From: Antedon mediterranea
Taxonomy: Eukaryota; Echinodermata; Crinoidea; Comatulida; Antedonidae
Direction of reading: 5' to 3'
Assembly (NCBI RefSeq): GCF_964355755.1
Contig: NC_092674.1
Coordinates: forward strand, 12,093,001 to 12,157,000
Length of the DNA: 64,000 nucleotides
The notes under the pieces are model-generated. The model saw nothing but the letters and a program-made list of their open reading frames with translations. It was not told the origin of the DNA and searched no databases. Within the stretch, counting starts at the first letter, position 1; every line of letters begins with the position of its first letter. This document shows positions 11,635 through 23,500 of this stretch, piece after piece. Position numbers and translations under genes: made by a program.

Positions 11635-12342
11635 GTCCAAGAGCATTAGTTCATAAGTATAGGCAGACCCGGAAATTTCTGGTAACAAGCTAATTTTTTC
11701 AGGAAAGGTCGAGAACTATGATTGGAACATCATACTAAAAGTCCCGAAAAATCCTCCTTGTGCTCTCCGAGAAATCCAAGACTGTTGTATTAGACTAAAT
11801 AGAAATGTATATGTTCCAAACAATTTGACACCAAAAGTAATGCTCTACGACAAATATTTCTTGAGATACGGTAAAGAGATATGAATAGGTCAATAAGAGG
11901 TCAATAACCTCACTTCCGGTCATTTTGGGATAAAATATTTCATTACAGCAAATAAAAATATGCATGGTCTGAACAATTTGGGCCTAATCTTAATTCTCTA
12001 TGACAAGCCATTACCGAGATATGATAAGACCAGGTCAAAGGTCAAACTGCCAGAAACTGTAGTAGTGGCCATTTTTTGACAAAATTTTCTTTTAGAGCAA
12101 ATAGGAATGTATATATTGTGAACTATTTGACACCAAAATCGATACCCTACGACAAGCGGTTACAAAGTTATAGACCAATTTAAAATGGCAGCCATTTTGG
12201 ACGCCATCTTGGATTTCTCGGAGAGCACAAGGAGGATTTTTCGGGACTTTTAGTATGATGTTCCAATCATAGTTCTCGACCTTTCCTGAAAAAATTAGCT
12301 TGTTACCAGAAATTTCCGGGTCAAACCCAAATGCTCTTGGAC
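11635..12342. mobile_element. TA-flanked inverted-repeat element (708 bp) carrying DR1-like motifs
   Basis: Arms of about 145 bp face each other at 11635-11780 and 12208-12342 (GTCCAAGAGCATT..., ending GAAATCCAAG, repeated inverted). An 11-base difference between arms lies near 11650-11668. A TA dinucleotide flanks both ends (11633-11634, 12343-12344), as expected for Tc1/mariner-type insertion. The core has diverged internal copies of a ~120-base unit. That unit alternates a run like GAGCAAATA.GAATGTATAT, TTTGACACCAAA, TACGACAAGCGGTTAC..AG.TAT, and AGGTCAAAGGTCA. No transposase is present, so it is non-autonomous. Confidence 0.7.
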
Positions 12343-12344
12343 TA

Positions 12345-12731
12345 GAATAACTAATTTAATTTTGCCTTTGGAGTCTAGGTAAAAGGTCAATTTATTATAC
12401 TATATTAAATTATTTTTTATCTTAAACTTGATTATTTTGAATAAGAATGTAGGTCAAAATATAAATGTGGCCTTAAAGCTTTAAAATAACATTTAATCTG
12501 TGCTTTCTTCTAGAGACACAAGGTTAAAGGTCAAATGCTTAAATGACCCTACACATTTTTATTATTATTATTAATAAGCCATTTTAATGTCACAATAGTT
12601 ATTTACTTTAAAAAAAAATTATTGAAACGAAAAATTATTTAACCTAATAAGATCATAATTTAAAAAAAGAGCAGTAAATCATTGTCTGAAATTCAATGAG
12701 TTTGTATTTGAATGATTGTTTTTTGATGTTT
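12345..12731. other. No recognisable feature
   Basis: AT-rich DNA between two repeats, with a single AGGTTAAAGGTCAAA phrase near 12520. No gene-like frame is seen. Confidence 0.4.
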
Positions 12732-13410
12732 AGTCGCGTGCAACGCGACTCTACAGCTCACTATGCCGGTCGGTTGGTCGGTTGGTTGGTCAGTCGGTCG
12801 GTAAACACTAACTTGTATATGGCCTTGTCTTGATATCAGTTTCATCTAAAGTCAATTTTCAAGTATATTCCTTATGGTCAGGACTCGATGTGGTTATGTT
12901 TTTTACGGTGCGTAATAAAAAAATTACGCGGTCTACGCACGATTTAACAAAATCACGTTTGTAATCATATCTTCACAAGCATGTATCACAATTAAATAAA
13001 ATTTGGTACTCATAAATTTCAGTTCATATTTCATCAAATGGCAATACAATTACGTGCGTAGCGCATATAACGCATGCGTACGAGCGCTTAACATTTTCAA
13101 AATTGTTAAATTTATTTTCGATAAAATTAGAGTAGGTCTACGTTTTAGGCAATTTTAAGCGTTTAAAAATTGCAATTAGTGCGCAGATTTTTCACGCGCA
13201 CTGCACGTTAAAACATTAATACTCACTCTTTTTTGCCCGATTTCTGTTTTACAACCTTTCTTTAATAATGTCATCATATTTGATTCACTTTCCAGCTCGA
13301 AATTACGTTATATGAGAACGTCAAACGTGACAGGCTACGCACGTGTAAATTTAAAACATTTTCAACATTTTTAAACATGTTCAGCAATTTCGGTCGGTTG
13401 GTCGGTCGGT
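12732..13410 (+). repeat. GGTC-bounded dispersed repeat, copy 1
   Basis: The unit starts with a 7-bp perfect hairpin, GTCGCGTGCAACGCGAC (12733-12749). A (CGGTCGGTTGGT)-type array at about 12773-12802 follows, then TAAACACTAACTTG, a ~550-base body rich in CpG (GTGCGTAGCGCATATAACG, GCGCAGATTTTTCACGCGC), and a second GGTC array at about 13390-13410. The same body is present in inverted orientation at 38776-39466, and its ends occur at 20706-20800. Coding potential is absent. It is a mobile or satellite-like repeat; its class is undetermined. Confidence 0.7.
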
Positions 13411-14105
13411 TCAATATCTGATTTTAGTATTCTGTATTTTTTTGCATAAAAGAAAGGGACTGTAAATTATAAACGTAATATCATTTATAGTATACGATTA
13501 GATCATAGTTCAAGAATTTAGTGTTTCACTCCAATGAAGTACATAGTGACCAAGTTGTTCGATCAAACCCGATATATTATAGAAAAGACAACTTCACCTA
13601 GAAGGGACACAGACCAAGGCTATCAAATTGTTTGATAGCCTTGCTCACTAGACTAATCCAATGGTCTAATCTGTTGGCCAGGGGAAGATTAACAAAATCA
13701 GGAGACACCTCAACATTGACACGGCCACAAGTTTGAGGATTGAAGTAGTGAAGGGAAAAACAGGTTACAAGGAACAAAATACAGTACATGGGATATGAGA
13801 GGTCTACACTACGTACATTTGTTGGTATCCTTATATGTATCCAGTGAACACAAACACCGATGTTGAAATTAAATATTCTCATCCCTAAGGTGGGATTTTA
13901 ACGCATCTCTATTTATACCAATCAGTTCCACAGTTTTGGCGGATTTGGGGGTAGGGAACAAAAACATCTGTAAGTGAAGTTTTCCTTTCTAATAATTGTT
14001 GGTATCAATGTATAAAACAATGTCTGTTTATTTTGATGTAGGCCCCTAAGTTGATTGTAAGTAGATAATTAATGACGTCACATAAGGACATAAGGTTATG
14101 CTTTT
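13411..14105. other. Non-coding stretch with a perfect 13-bp-stem hairpin
   Basis: Positions 13615-13643 form a perfect hairpin: CAAGGCTATCAAA, loop TTG, TTTGATAGCCTTG. Eleven bases downstream, near 13653, is CTAA followed by T. This is the geometry of a Helitron 3' terminus, but no matching 5' end was identified. The rest of the stretch shows nothing else. Confidence 0.35.
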
Positions 14106-14109
14106 TTAA

Positions 14110-14408
14110 AGATGTATTGTCCCCCAAAAACATTCAAAATGAAGAATAATTACATCAGATTTAAGAAGTTAATTGCGTAGAAAAAAAACCGAAAACAAAA
14201 TTATATTTTCACTAAAATTACAACAAAAAAATCGTTAAATTCAACCTGGCAGCCAATTTGACTATTTTTTGCTTTAAATTAGAATTTTTTCAGGTAAATA
14301 ATTATTTTGTTCGATCCAAGTTTAGGTCTAAGTGCATAACTATTTTATGATGGCATATTCAACAACAAAATTTAAAATATATATATTTTTCAGGGGGATA
14401 ATACATCT
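14110..14408. mobile_element. TTAA-flanked MITE, copy a
   Basis: Terminal inverted repeats AGATGTATTGTCCCCCA (left) and GGGGGATAATACATCT (right) are each flanked by TTAA (14106-14109, 14409-14412), the piggyBac-type target duplication. The inside is AT-rich without coding sequence. Shared internal phrases such as GCCAATTTGACTATT and TTGCTTTAAATTA recur in copies at 19.1 and 50.6 kb. Confidence 0.8.
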
Positions 14409-14412
14409 TTAA

Positions 14413-16135
14413 ATAATGAACATTTCCATATCTAAAACATGTAAATATTATTTTTGTAATATATCTAAAATTCTCATATATATCATAATATATGATAGGC
14501 CTCCCTATACTCTAATTCATTTAAGCATCGTACGCATATATGTTTATAGGTATGAATATGTACGTACAAACGTTAACAAAACTCTGAGTTATAGATTTTT
14601 AAACAATTTTGGGTATGTTTAATAAAAAATAGCCATAAGTACAGTTTTTTCTTGCTCAAACATTTATTTCTTTATATCAATGTATAGAGTACTGTCTGCT
14701 CTACCTGTCGGTTTTAATATTTGATTCAATTTGCATTCAGTTCAAATTTTTTGCCATTACTTTACAAATAACATATCCTGAAATCAGAAAAAAATACAAA
14801 CTTTTGTGACAACATCAGTAAAACAAAAATAGACGTTGTGAAGCTCCAAATTTTGGCAAAAATTTGATTTTTTACCACAAGTAAAAACAACCCTATTGAA
14901 AATAAATGGTACGGTCCATTGCCATGCCCGACCAACAATTTTTTTTTGCTTTCAGTTTGTTTATAAGTCTTTCGTCATCTTGTCTGTATTAACAATTAAA
15001 TTCGATTTCAACAATCCGTGTATTGAAATCAACGTTTAACTTATTTGACAGTGAAATAATAGAAAAAAATTACAAGAAAATGCTCAAATTTTAAAAATGG
15101 CCGTTACTATGGCAATAAGATACATAATATCCAAAATGATTTTATCGGTGCATGTTTGAACCAAACCTCTTTCATTGCGCAATTTTTAAAGAAAATATTG
15201 TTTTGGCCACCTAAAAGTCGATATTTATAGACAGCTGCTTTAAAGTTTCAGACACTTGTATGTACGGACTTACTGCCTGCATCGATCAGTAATTTATATT
15301 TTCCCGCGATTGTGGGAAGAAATGCAAGTCAAGGACTAATTTTTAATGGATAATTTTTCAACATTTTTTTTAAAACTTGATGATGATGATGAATGAATTT
15401 CTTGCAATAGATGCTATACAATATTTAATCTCACTACTTTTCGTATACAGTTTACTAATAATGTCAGAAAAAGAAACAATATTCTGTTTTTAAACACCTA
15501 CAGATATTCGAAAAAGTCAAATTTAACTATGCAAATTATAAATCGTTTGTACTTGTCTAGGTCTCAGTGTATTTTTTTTTTGTATACTTATATTTTTTAA
15601 GCAATGTGTAATAGCATACATCACAGATCGATGGGATTCCAAAGTAATATCCTTCGGTCGACCGGTTCACTCGACGAGGGTAACCTATTACATATGACAC
15701 AAAACAACCCAACGTGAGCAATTTGCAAAGATAAGAATTTTCTTATTAATTCTAAATTTTTTTTTAATACACACAGTTATATACAACATATTTTATCTCA
15801 TAATATTTTAATTTTCAAGCAAAAATTATTTCAATCTTAAATTATTGATTGATTGATAGGTTTATAAAATACTTCCCATATTGTATTTACCATCAATTAG
15901 ATATCACCTTCAAGGCGACACATTTTTCTCATGTCCTGATTAGAGTGGTTTGTGGGTGTATGTGGGTGTATTTATTTATCTAACCAAGCCATTGATAATT
16001 CTACCATGTATTGATTTAATAATATCTGATACGATAAACTTCATTTGACTTTTAGCCTGTATGTGTTAATTTTGTAGGAATCACACAGTCCGCATAATTT
16101 TATATACATGAACTTCCCTGTATCTTTTCAAGTTG
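14413..16135. other. No recognisable feature
   Basis: 1.7 kb of AT-rich DNA with short microsatellite-like bits (GATGATGATGATGA near 15380). I see no exon with splice context, no RNA gene and no transposon end. Confidence 0.4.
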
Positions 16136-16139
16136 TTAA

Positions 16140-16765
16140 AGCCCCATTCCCTACGTTTTTTAGATCTAATTTAAGATCACAAACTATATTTAATGTAAAA
16201 ATAATACTATATGGTCCTATTGCGATAACTTTTTTCGTCTTTAAACGGTTAAAAATGTGAAAAATAAATCGATTTTAATAATTATAGCGGCCCGCTATAA
16301 ATCCCAAAATGCATTGCGCGCGGATTGATATTGTTGTTTTTCACCTGTAATTCGCCCACTTTTCGATCGATCGTGAAGCCAAAACAAATGGAAGACTCCT
16401 AACTTTTCAGCGAAAATACCGGGTTTTCCCCAATTTGTATCAACGGAGTCTGGCAAAAATAGAAAGACAATTAATGCAGCAACTATACAACGTCAGGCTA
16501 GGTATATAGCTAGCGTACGATGTTCGTACGTTACCGATGTTTACCAGCTAGGCCTACAAAACTAAGCCTAGCTAGGCTAGGCCTGAGACCGTCCACGAGA
16601 GGTCAATCGCCGCGAGCTACTTAGGTAGTGCATTGTTTCTCACTTTTTATCATAATTTACCATAAAACGTACATTTAAGACAAGGAATGACATGGTTTAA
16701 TGTTTTTAAAGTGATATATATGTATTATTTTCCAAAAAACGTCCAAAATTGCAGGGAAGGGGTCT
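16140..16765. mobile_element. TTAA-flanked MITE-like element of a second family
   Basis: Left end AGCCCCATTCCCTACGTTTT and right end AAAATTGCAGGGAAGGGGTCT are imperfect inverted repeats. TTAA flanks both (16136-16139, 16766-16769). The interior of about 626 bp contains TAGGCCTA/CTAGGCT-rich DNA (16490-16590) but no protein. The piggyBac-like assignment rests only on TTAA. Confidence 0.6.
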
Positions 16766-16769
16766 TTAA

Positions 16770-17505
16770 TGTTAATTTGTACTCATTTATTCCTAAGCTG
16801 TGTAGCATATACACTCTTAAGAGTAGAAAAAAACGAAAATAAGATAATATAAAGAGTAATAATAGAAGAAAAATATTTTATTTTAAATTTAAAGGTGATG
16901 TGACAGTAAGTTCCAATTGAATTGGAACGAATTAAATACAATGCATAGTGTCTAATCAATAAATAATATTTAATATTTATAATATTTGTTCAGTTTCAAT
17001 ATTTCTAAATTTCACCCAACCACCAGGACAAAATAAAACCTTTTTTTTTTAAGTTTCGAAGTCATTTTCGAAGTTTTCATAGGAATTACCGCAATACAGG
17101 CGGAATAAACACACACTTTCATTAAATATAATCCTATTATCTTGTATAACATGTAGGCCTAATAATGTAAACAAAAACTTGGACTAGATCAAGTCAAAAG
17201 TTATCGGTGCTATATAATTAGTTTTATCAAAGATATTAGTTGCTTACGTCTGTGCAACCCACAGTCATAGATAAACCCACAATTGTATTTGTTCTTACCT
17301 GAATATCAGATGGGAAAGATGGTTATATTTATACAATGTATCTAAGAACTAATAAATGGGGGAAATTAAACAAATAAATAATTCACTTTGCCGACATCGT
17401 CTATCTAGATAATCAAAATCAATATTCATGATATAAAAAGAATCTCGGAACACGTTTTTGGTAGATCAGTTTGTAAATCGAAGGGCCTAGACAAGCTAAA
17501 CTTGG
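16770..17505. other. Upstream region of the glycine-rich gene
   Basis: Non-coding. The only recognisable element is the TATA-like TTTATACAT near 17508-17516, about 55-60 bases before the ATG at 17570. Confidence 0.35.
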
Positions 17506-17507
17506 GC

Positions 17508-17516
17508 TTTATACAT
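17508..17516 (+). promoter_or_regulatory. TATA-like box of the glycine-rich gene
   Basis: TTTATACAT lies roughly 60 bases ahead of the start codon, a plausible core promoter position for a transcript starting near 17540. No other promoter element was identified. Confidence 0.35.
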
Positions 17517-17569
17517 TTAGAGAAAGTTAGCTGTATTGCACCCGTTTGGGTGTGCAAGGAGCCGGAAAA

Positions 17570-20500
17570 ATGAGACGGTTAATATTGGTGGCGTTAGGCC
17601 TGGCAATGGTTCTAGTGTATACTTCAGGTTTTCCAGTGAAAAAGAGTAAGGAGGTAAGAGAATGTATTTATGTATTCACGTACTAACTTTAATTTTCCCA
17701 CGATTGCCTAAAAACAAGGCTTAACTTTACAGTGTTCATTACGACACTGTGATAAGTGAGTACCTAAGCTTTAAACGTAGTCTTAAAACATATCTTGATA
17801 ACAATTCTTGTTCATGTTTTTATTTCAACAAAACTTGATTACAAGAATTTTCCTTTTATCAACCGTCCTCTTCTTCTTCTTTACCGGCCGCTCCAAACAA
17901 TAGTTCTGTTGCCTGAGTGTGCGTAGGCTTATGATTCGGAATCGTTGTATCACTTTAAATTATCATGAACCTCCATTGGCTCTTCCAATTATTATGTTAA
18001 CGTTTGAAGCATTATTTTTTTCCTCCTGTCCATCTTTATATCAGCCAACCTTTCCTCGACATATTCGATCTCGTCGACTTTGTTCCACTGACAGATCGTT
18101 GCTATCAGTTCATGTGTCCGTACTATGACCTCATATGAACGTACCTTTTCTTTCGTTCAAATATCTATTTGGAACTAACTTCAAAATGTTGTCAAACATT
18201 TACCCACTTAAACTAACTTTGACTTTATCATTTTTGCTAATTAATAATAATGAATAAAACAAAAAGATAGCTGTCTCCTGGACTGCAAATAAATTTAACA
18301 AAATCCTTCGTAAGCATTGTAGGCTTATGAAATTGGCGAAATGAATGCTATGTGATCGCGTTGATGCTCAAAAAGATAAAAAATAGCCTATTCCGATATT
18401 ATGAGTAGCAGTAAAATCATTATACGTAACCGTTATTACCTGATAATAGTATTATCCCGCAATACAATTTTCATAAAATGTAGGCGTATGGGTATGTTTC
18501 TTATTACAGTAGAATTAGTTTTTACATTCCATACAGAGCATAAAACAGCTAGTGAATGTTCTTGGCTCACTGTCAGCCAGCTGATGCATGCTTCAAATTC
18601 ATGTTAATCATAAAATCTTCCTTTGTAGTTGACGTACCAAAAAAATGAAAATGCAAAATATAGGTTTCCTATTCTTATTTGTACCATCTTGTGAAACAAC
18701 TCTACCAACAAAGGCTAGAATTCATTAGCTCCTCTCATGTACCTATCCCTATCATACGACTCTTGTACAAAACTGAGACATTTAAACTGCTTTAAGCTGA
18801 TTCGTTCCGCCGCCCTAATATATAATATATATATATATATCTCGTGGAAAATGGTTTCAGTGGTAAATTATAATAGAATCGTACGATTTGAATTCGTACC
18901 TGATTTGGACTCCGAATCCGGAGCGATGGATCAAGAATACTACTGAATGTTCCTATGTATAATATACTGAAGACATCTAGATAAATTACCGAGAGAATCG
19001 GGTGCATAAATTGGAATTGTATTATCGTTGGTACTGCTATATAACAGTCTATGGCATGCGTTTGATCTCATACTTTACAAACACATTTTATTTTAAAGAT
19101 GTATTGTCCCCCAAAATCATGAAGAATGCAGATTTTTTAAATCTGACTTTGAATAGGCCATTTTGCAGTTTTAATGAAGTTGTTTCCATAAGAAAAAAAA
19201 ACGAGAAAAAAAAATGATTTCACCTATAGAAAGACAAAACAGTTAAACAGTTAAATTACCCCAAAACTCATTGTCTTCCAGCCAATTTGACCATTCATTT
19301 GCTTTAAATTACAGTTTTCTTAGGTAAATAATTTTTTTTCAGACCCATTTTTTTGTGAAAGTGAATAACTATTATGTGACATTAAAATAACATATTCAAC
19401 AAAACAATTAAAAACAATATTTTTCAGGTGGACAATATATCTTTAAGTTCTTTTTATTTTACATATTAGGCCTACTGTACTATAGATTTTCTTTCTTTTC
19501 TTTAAAATCATATTATTATTATTATTATTGCCATGAACTCTTTGGTCGATCATATTATTATCCCACACTAATTTCACTAAAACGTTCCACTTTACTTATC
19601 AGTATTTAAATGATATTGACCAATCAAATTTGTTTTTATTATACACACTTGCCCTGCTTCTTTGTAAGTAAATACATTTATCTGTAACTGCCTGCCTACA
19701 CTAAACCTGATAATCAGTGCTTAACTACTTTACAGTGGTGAATTGTAGTTTTACCACCCACTATTTCATGATAAATACGCTTTAAATGTCATTTATTTGT
19801 ACTGTGAAATATAAAACCCAACAATGGTGTCTCTCAATTTAAATTTGTTATTATTCTAATGATTATGAGGGTGGCTAATCTATCTGTCAATAGATGATAA
19901 TTATGCCTGTTTTAATAATCTTGTTTGTGCAAATAGAACTAATTTTGAGATGCAGTAACACGCACATAGACAGCGATCCTAATGATTGTCTGTTATGCCT
20001 TTACCTTCTTGAAGTCATATTTTAGGTCAACCACCTAGTATATACCATACGTAAAAATAAAATACGTATATAATCATTCGTAATACCATTTTTCCTAAAT
20101 TTAGAAAACTATAAATTCAAACTTATCTGTTACGTGTTGTGACACCGATACGTAGATGCGTATATACGTGAGTATGAACTCTCAAATAACGAACACACAA
20201 ACGTAAGAAAATCTACAACTAACATAACAATCCCATTAACCAGACACAATTCAATCACTAACTTAAAATCAATAATTATAACCTACGTAAACAGTTTTTA
20301 CGAAGTTTAACCATTTTTTAAAGTAAGCTTGTATTTTTTTTATGTGGTACTTGGAAATCCAGGACTCGATTATCATGTTTTGTCTGTTTGTCTCCTCTTT
20401 TTAACCGTTTTACAGAAATTGGTTTTCGATTCTGTTTTTTTTTTACATTTGTCTGTCTGTCAATTATTTTAATCTTTAGACAAGAGTCTTAATTTTTAGA

Positions 20501-23500
20501 CTATTATAAATGTTGGTATTTGCGTTTCAATCATCGTTCTTTTAAATCTTTATCTTCAGTCTGTCTTAGTTTTGCTGTCCAGACATCAAATCCCTAATTG
20601 CCTTAAATGTATTGCTTTGCATGTTACTAAGCTTGTATTAGGATCATCAATAATTCCATATACACGTAGTGGTCTCCGTCAAGGAGCTCATAGGTCATGC
20701 TTTTAAGTCACAACGCGACTCTACAGCTTACTATATCGGTCGGTTGGTCGATAAACACTAACTTGAGCACGCGACTGCATATATGGCCTTGTTATTACTT
20801 ACAGTAAACCTTATCCGTGGGTTTGCAGGCAAATTTGCACCAGATGGTTTTCTTAAATCATTATACACTACACTATTATTTAATGTTAATGGATGATACC
20901 GTTATATTAGCTACATCTCGAGATAAATGTCTGGCTAAGTTAGATCATTTAATGCAATTATGTACCAACTCGGGTATGATTATTAATGAAACGAAAACCA
21001 AGTTGATGGTTAATAAAAATGATAAATTAAATGAACATTGTATGTATAACTGGGTGCAACAGTTATATAAGATGGCCGGTTGGAATCATTCTTATATTAA
21101 GCGGAGCCACCTATTTAAAGTGTAGCATTTGTTCGTAAAAATTGTAACTATACCCATTTAATATTAAAAAAAAAAATTCCTCGATGCTGCTTTAATGTCC
21201 AGTATCTTATATAGTTGTGAATCACGGATGTCAAATTTATTTAAATCTTTTCAGGAATTATATATTTCAGCGATAAAGGCGCTCTAAGGAGTTAGATCAT
21301 CCATAGCTATTAATATTGTTTGGTTGAACTAGGTTATCCGTCAATTGGCGGCATGGTAAAGCAGGTTCAATGTAAGTTTTTAAATAAAATATTAACTGAA
21401 AGGTAGAATATGAGTGACGACCCGTTCGTGTTGGCACAATATCTCGTTTAGCTCAAACTTAATTTTATCGTTATGCTTGTAGTATTTTAGAGATTCCTGA
21501 TCATCACAATAATGATATAGCAATTTGTAATAGTGTGTTAGAATTCACGCGTACTAAACTTAATAGTACATATCGTCTCACTTTAAATCCTTCTTTTGAT
21601 ATTCATCCAATGTATTTTGATCATAATATACACTTGCGCATGAGCTTTCTCATGTTTACGACTTATATTGCATAGCAGATTCTTAGAATATAATCTTGCA
21701 CGCCACCCCGTGAACGTCTTTGTAATGCTTGGTTCCCACTTGAGACGCAACATAAGGACGTACAGCAACGTAAGTGAGTTAACCAATCACAAGCGATGGA
21801 TTATTCGAACAACCGCTTGCCATTGGTCAATACATTTGCGTTGCGTTTACGTCCTTGCGTTACGTCCTAGTAAGAACCAAGCGCAAGCCCAAGTGCAGAC
21901 AGATCGTCACGCATTGTGTAAATGCCCATTTACTACACACATACACCAAACTTGTAATATACATTGTGATTTTATTTTCTATTGAACCTTCAGTACTGTC
22001 AACATTTGTTTTCGAAGTTCTTAAAGTTTGTGACAATATTGTTTATTATTGCTATTTTCATGGTTAGTTGTACCGTACTATTTGTGTGCCATGTTTGACA
22101 ATGTTATCCCCAATTGTCAATAAAGAAATAATAATAAAAATAACCATGAGATATACACATTATTTTTCGACGGGAAAAGGAGTTAAGTCTTTGCTATAGA
22201 GTTCCATTGTCATACTTGTATGTCTGTATGTACATATGTATATAGTAATGGTAAGCAATACAGTTTAACTTACAACCTCGACTATGCAGAAACTCTGGTT
22301 TTCTTAGTGTACATCCAATAATTATTATGGTAAAACATACGTTACTACATCCAAGAATCCATTTTTTTTTATTGTGGGAGCTGAACCAAACCATTCATTC
22401 TGTCCTGCACACACAAAAATGATTCTGTTTTCATTAACCGATTTAGTGGAACACATTTCTTTACGGCCTTGATAACTTAGAATTGATTTTGTCCTATCAA
22501 ATATTGTTAATGTTAAATGCTATTGTGTTAACACTATAAACTTATGTATTTTTTAACGTCTTCATTAATATATTTCATTCCACAGGACGAAATTGAAAGC
22601 AGTTTAATTCAAGAAATTGATCGATACTTGGAAGAGAAAAGAGGAGGAGGAGGAGGAGGTGGAGGAGGTGGTGGTGGAGGAGGAGGTGGTGGTGGAGGTG
22701 GGGGAGGAAACAATAAAGGAGACAATGGAGGAGGAGGTGGAGGTGGTGGTGGAGGAGGAAACAAAGGAGGTAAAGGAGGAGGTGGCGGCGGTGGCGGAGG
22801 AGGAGGAAACAATGGAGGTGGTGGCGGTGGAGGAGGAGGAGGAGGAGGAGGAGGAGGAGGAGGAGGAGGAGGAGGAGGAGGAGGAGGAGGAGGAAACAAA
22901 GGTGGCAACGGAGGTGGTGGCGGAGGAGGAGGAGGTGGAGGAAACAATAAAGGAGGAAATAAAGGAGGTGGTGGTGGTGGTGGAGGAGGAGGAGGTGGAG
23001 GAAACAAAGGAGGCAACGGAGGTGGTGGCGGCGGAGGAGGAGGAGGTGGAGGAAACAATAAAGGAGATAATGGAGGCAATGGGGGTGGCGGGGGAGGTGG
23101 TGGCGGAGGAGGAGGAAACAAAGGAGGTGGTGGTGGAGGTGGCGGCGGTGGCGGAGGAGGAGGAAACAATAAAGGAGAAAATGGAGGAGGAGGAGGTGGT
23201 GGTGGTGGTGGTGGTGGTGGTGGAGGAGGAGGAAACAAAGGAGGTAAAGGAGGAGGTGGCGGCGGTGGTGGAGGAGGAGGAGGAAACAATAAAGGAGATA
23301 ATGGAGGCAATGGGGGAGGCGGTGGAGGTGGTGGCGGCGGGGGAGGAGGAAATAAAGGAGGCAGCGGAGGTGGTGGCGGAGGAGGAGGAGGTGGTGGAAA
23401 CAATAAAGGAGATAATGGAGGAAATGGAGGTGGTGGTGGTGGTGGCGGAGGAGGTGGAGGAAGCAAAGGAGGCAGCGGAGGTGGCGGTGGTGGAGGAGGA

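Larger units (their letters stand above)
17654..22585. other. 4.9-kb intron of the glycine-rich gene
   Basis: The intron starts GTAAGAG and ends TTCCACAG. It carries a TTAA MITE (19097-19442), a GGTC-repeat fragment (20706-20800) and a degenerate LINE (20817-22130) split by a MITE (21728-21881). Between 17654 and 19092, and between 19447 and 20705, I see no further features apart from (TA)n near 18825-18840. Confidence 0.6.

Noticed and set aside
13598-13882. 94-codon minus-strand frame
   Set aside because: It spans the perfect hairpin and shows no recognisable domain or splice context.
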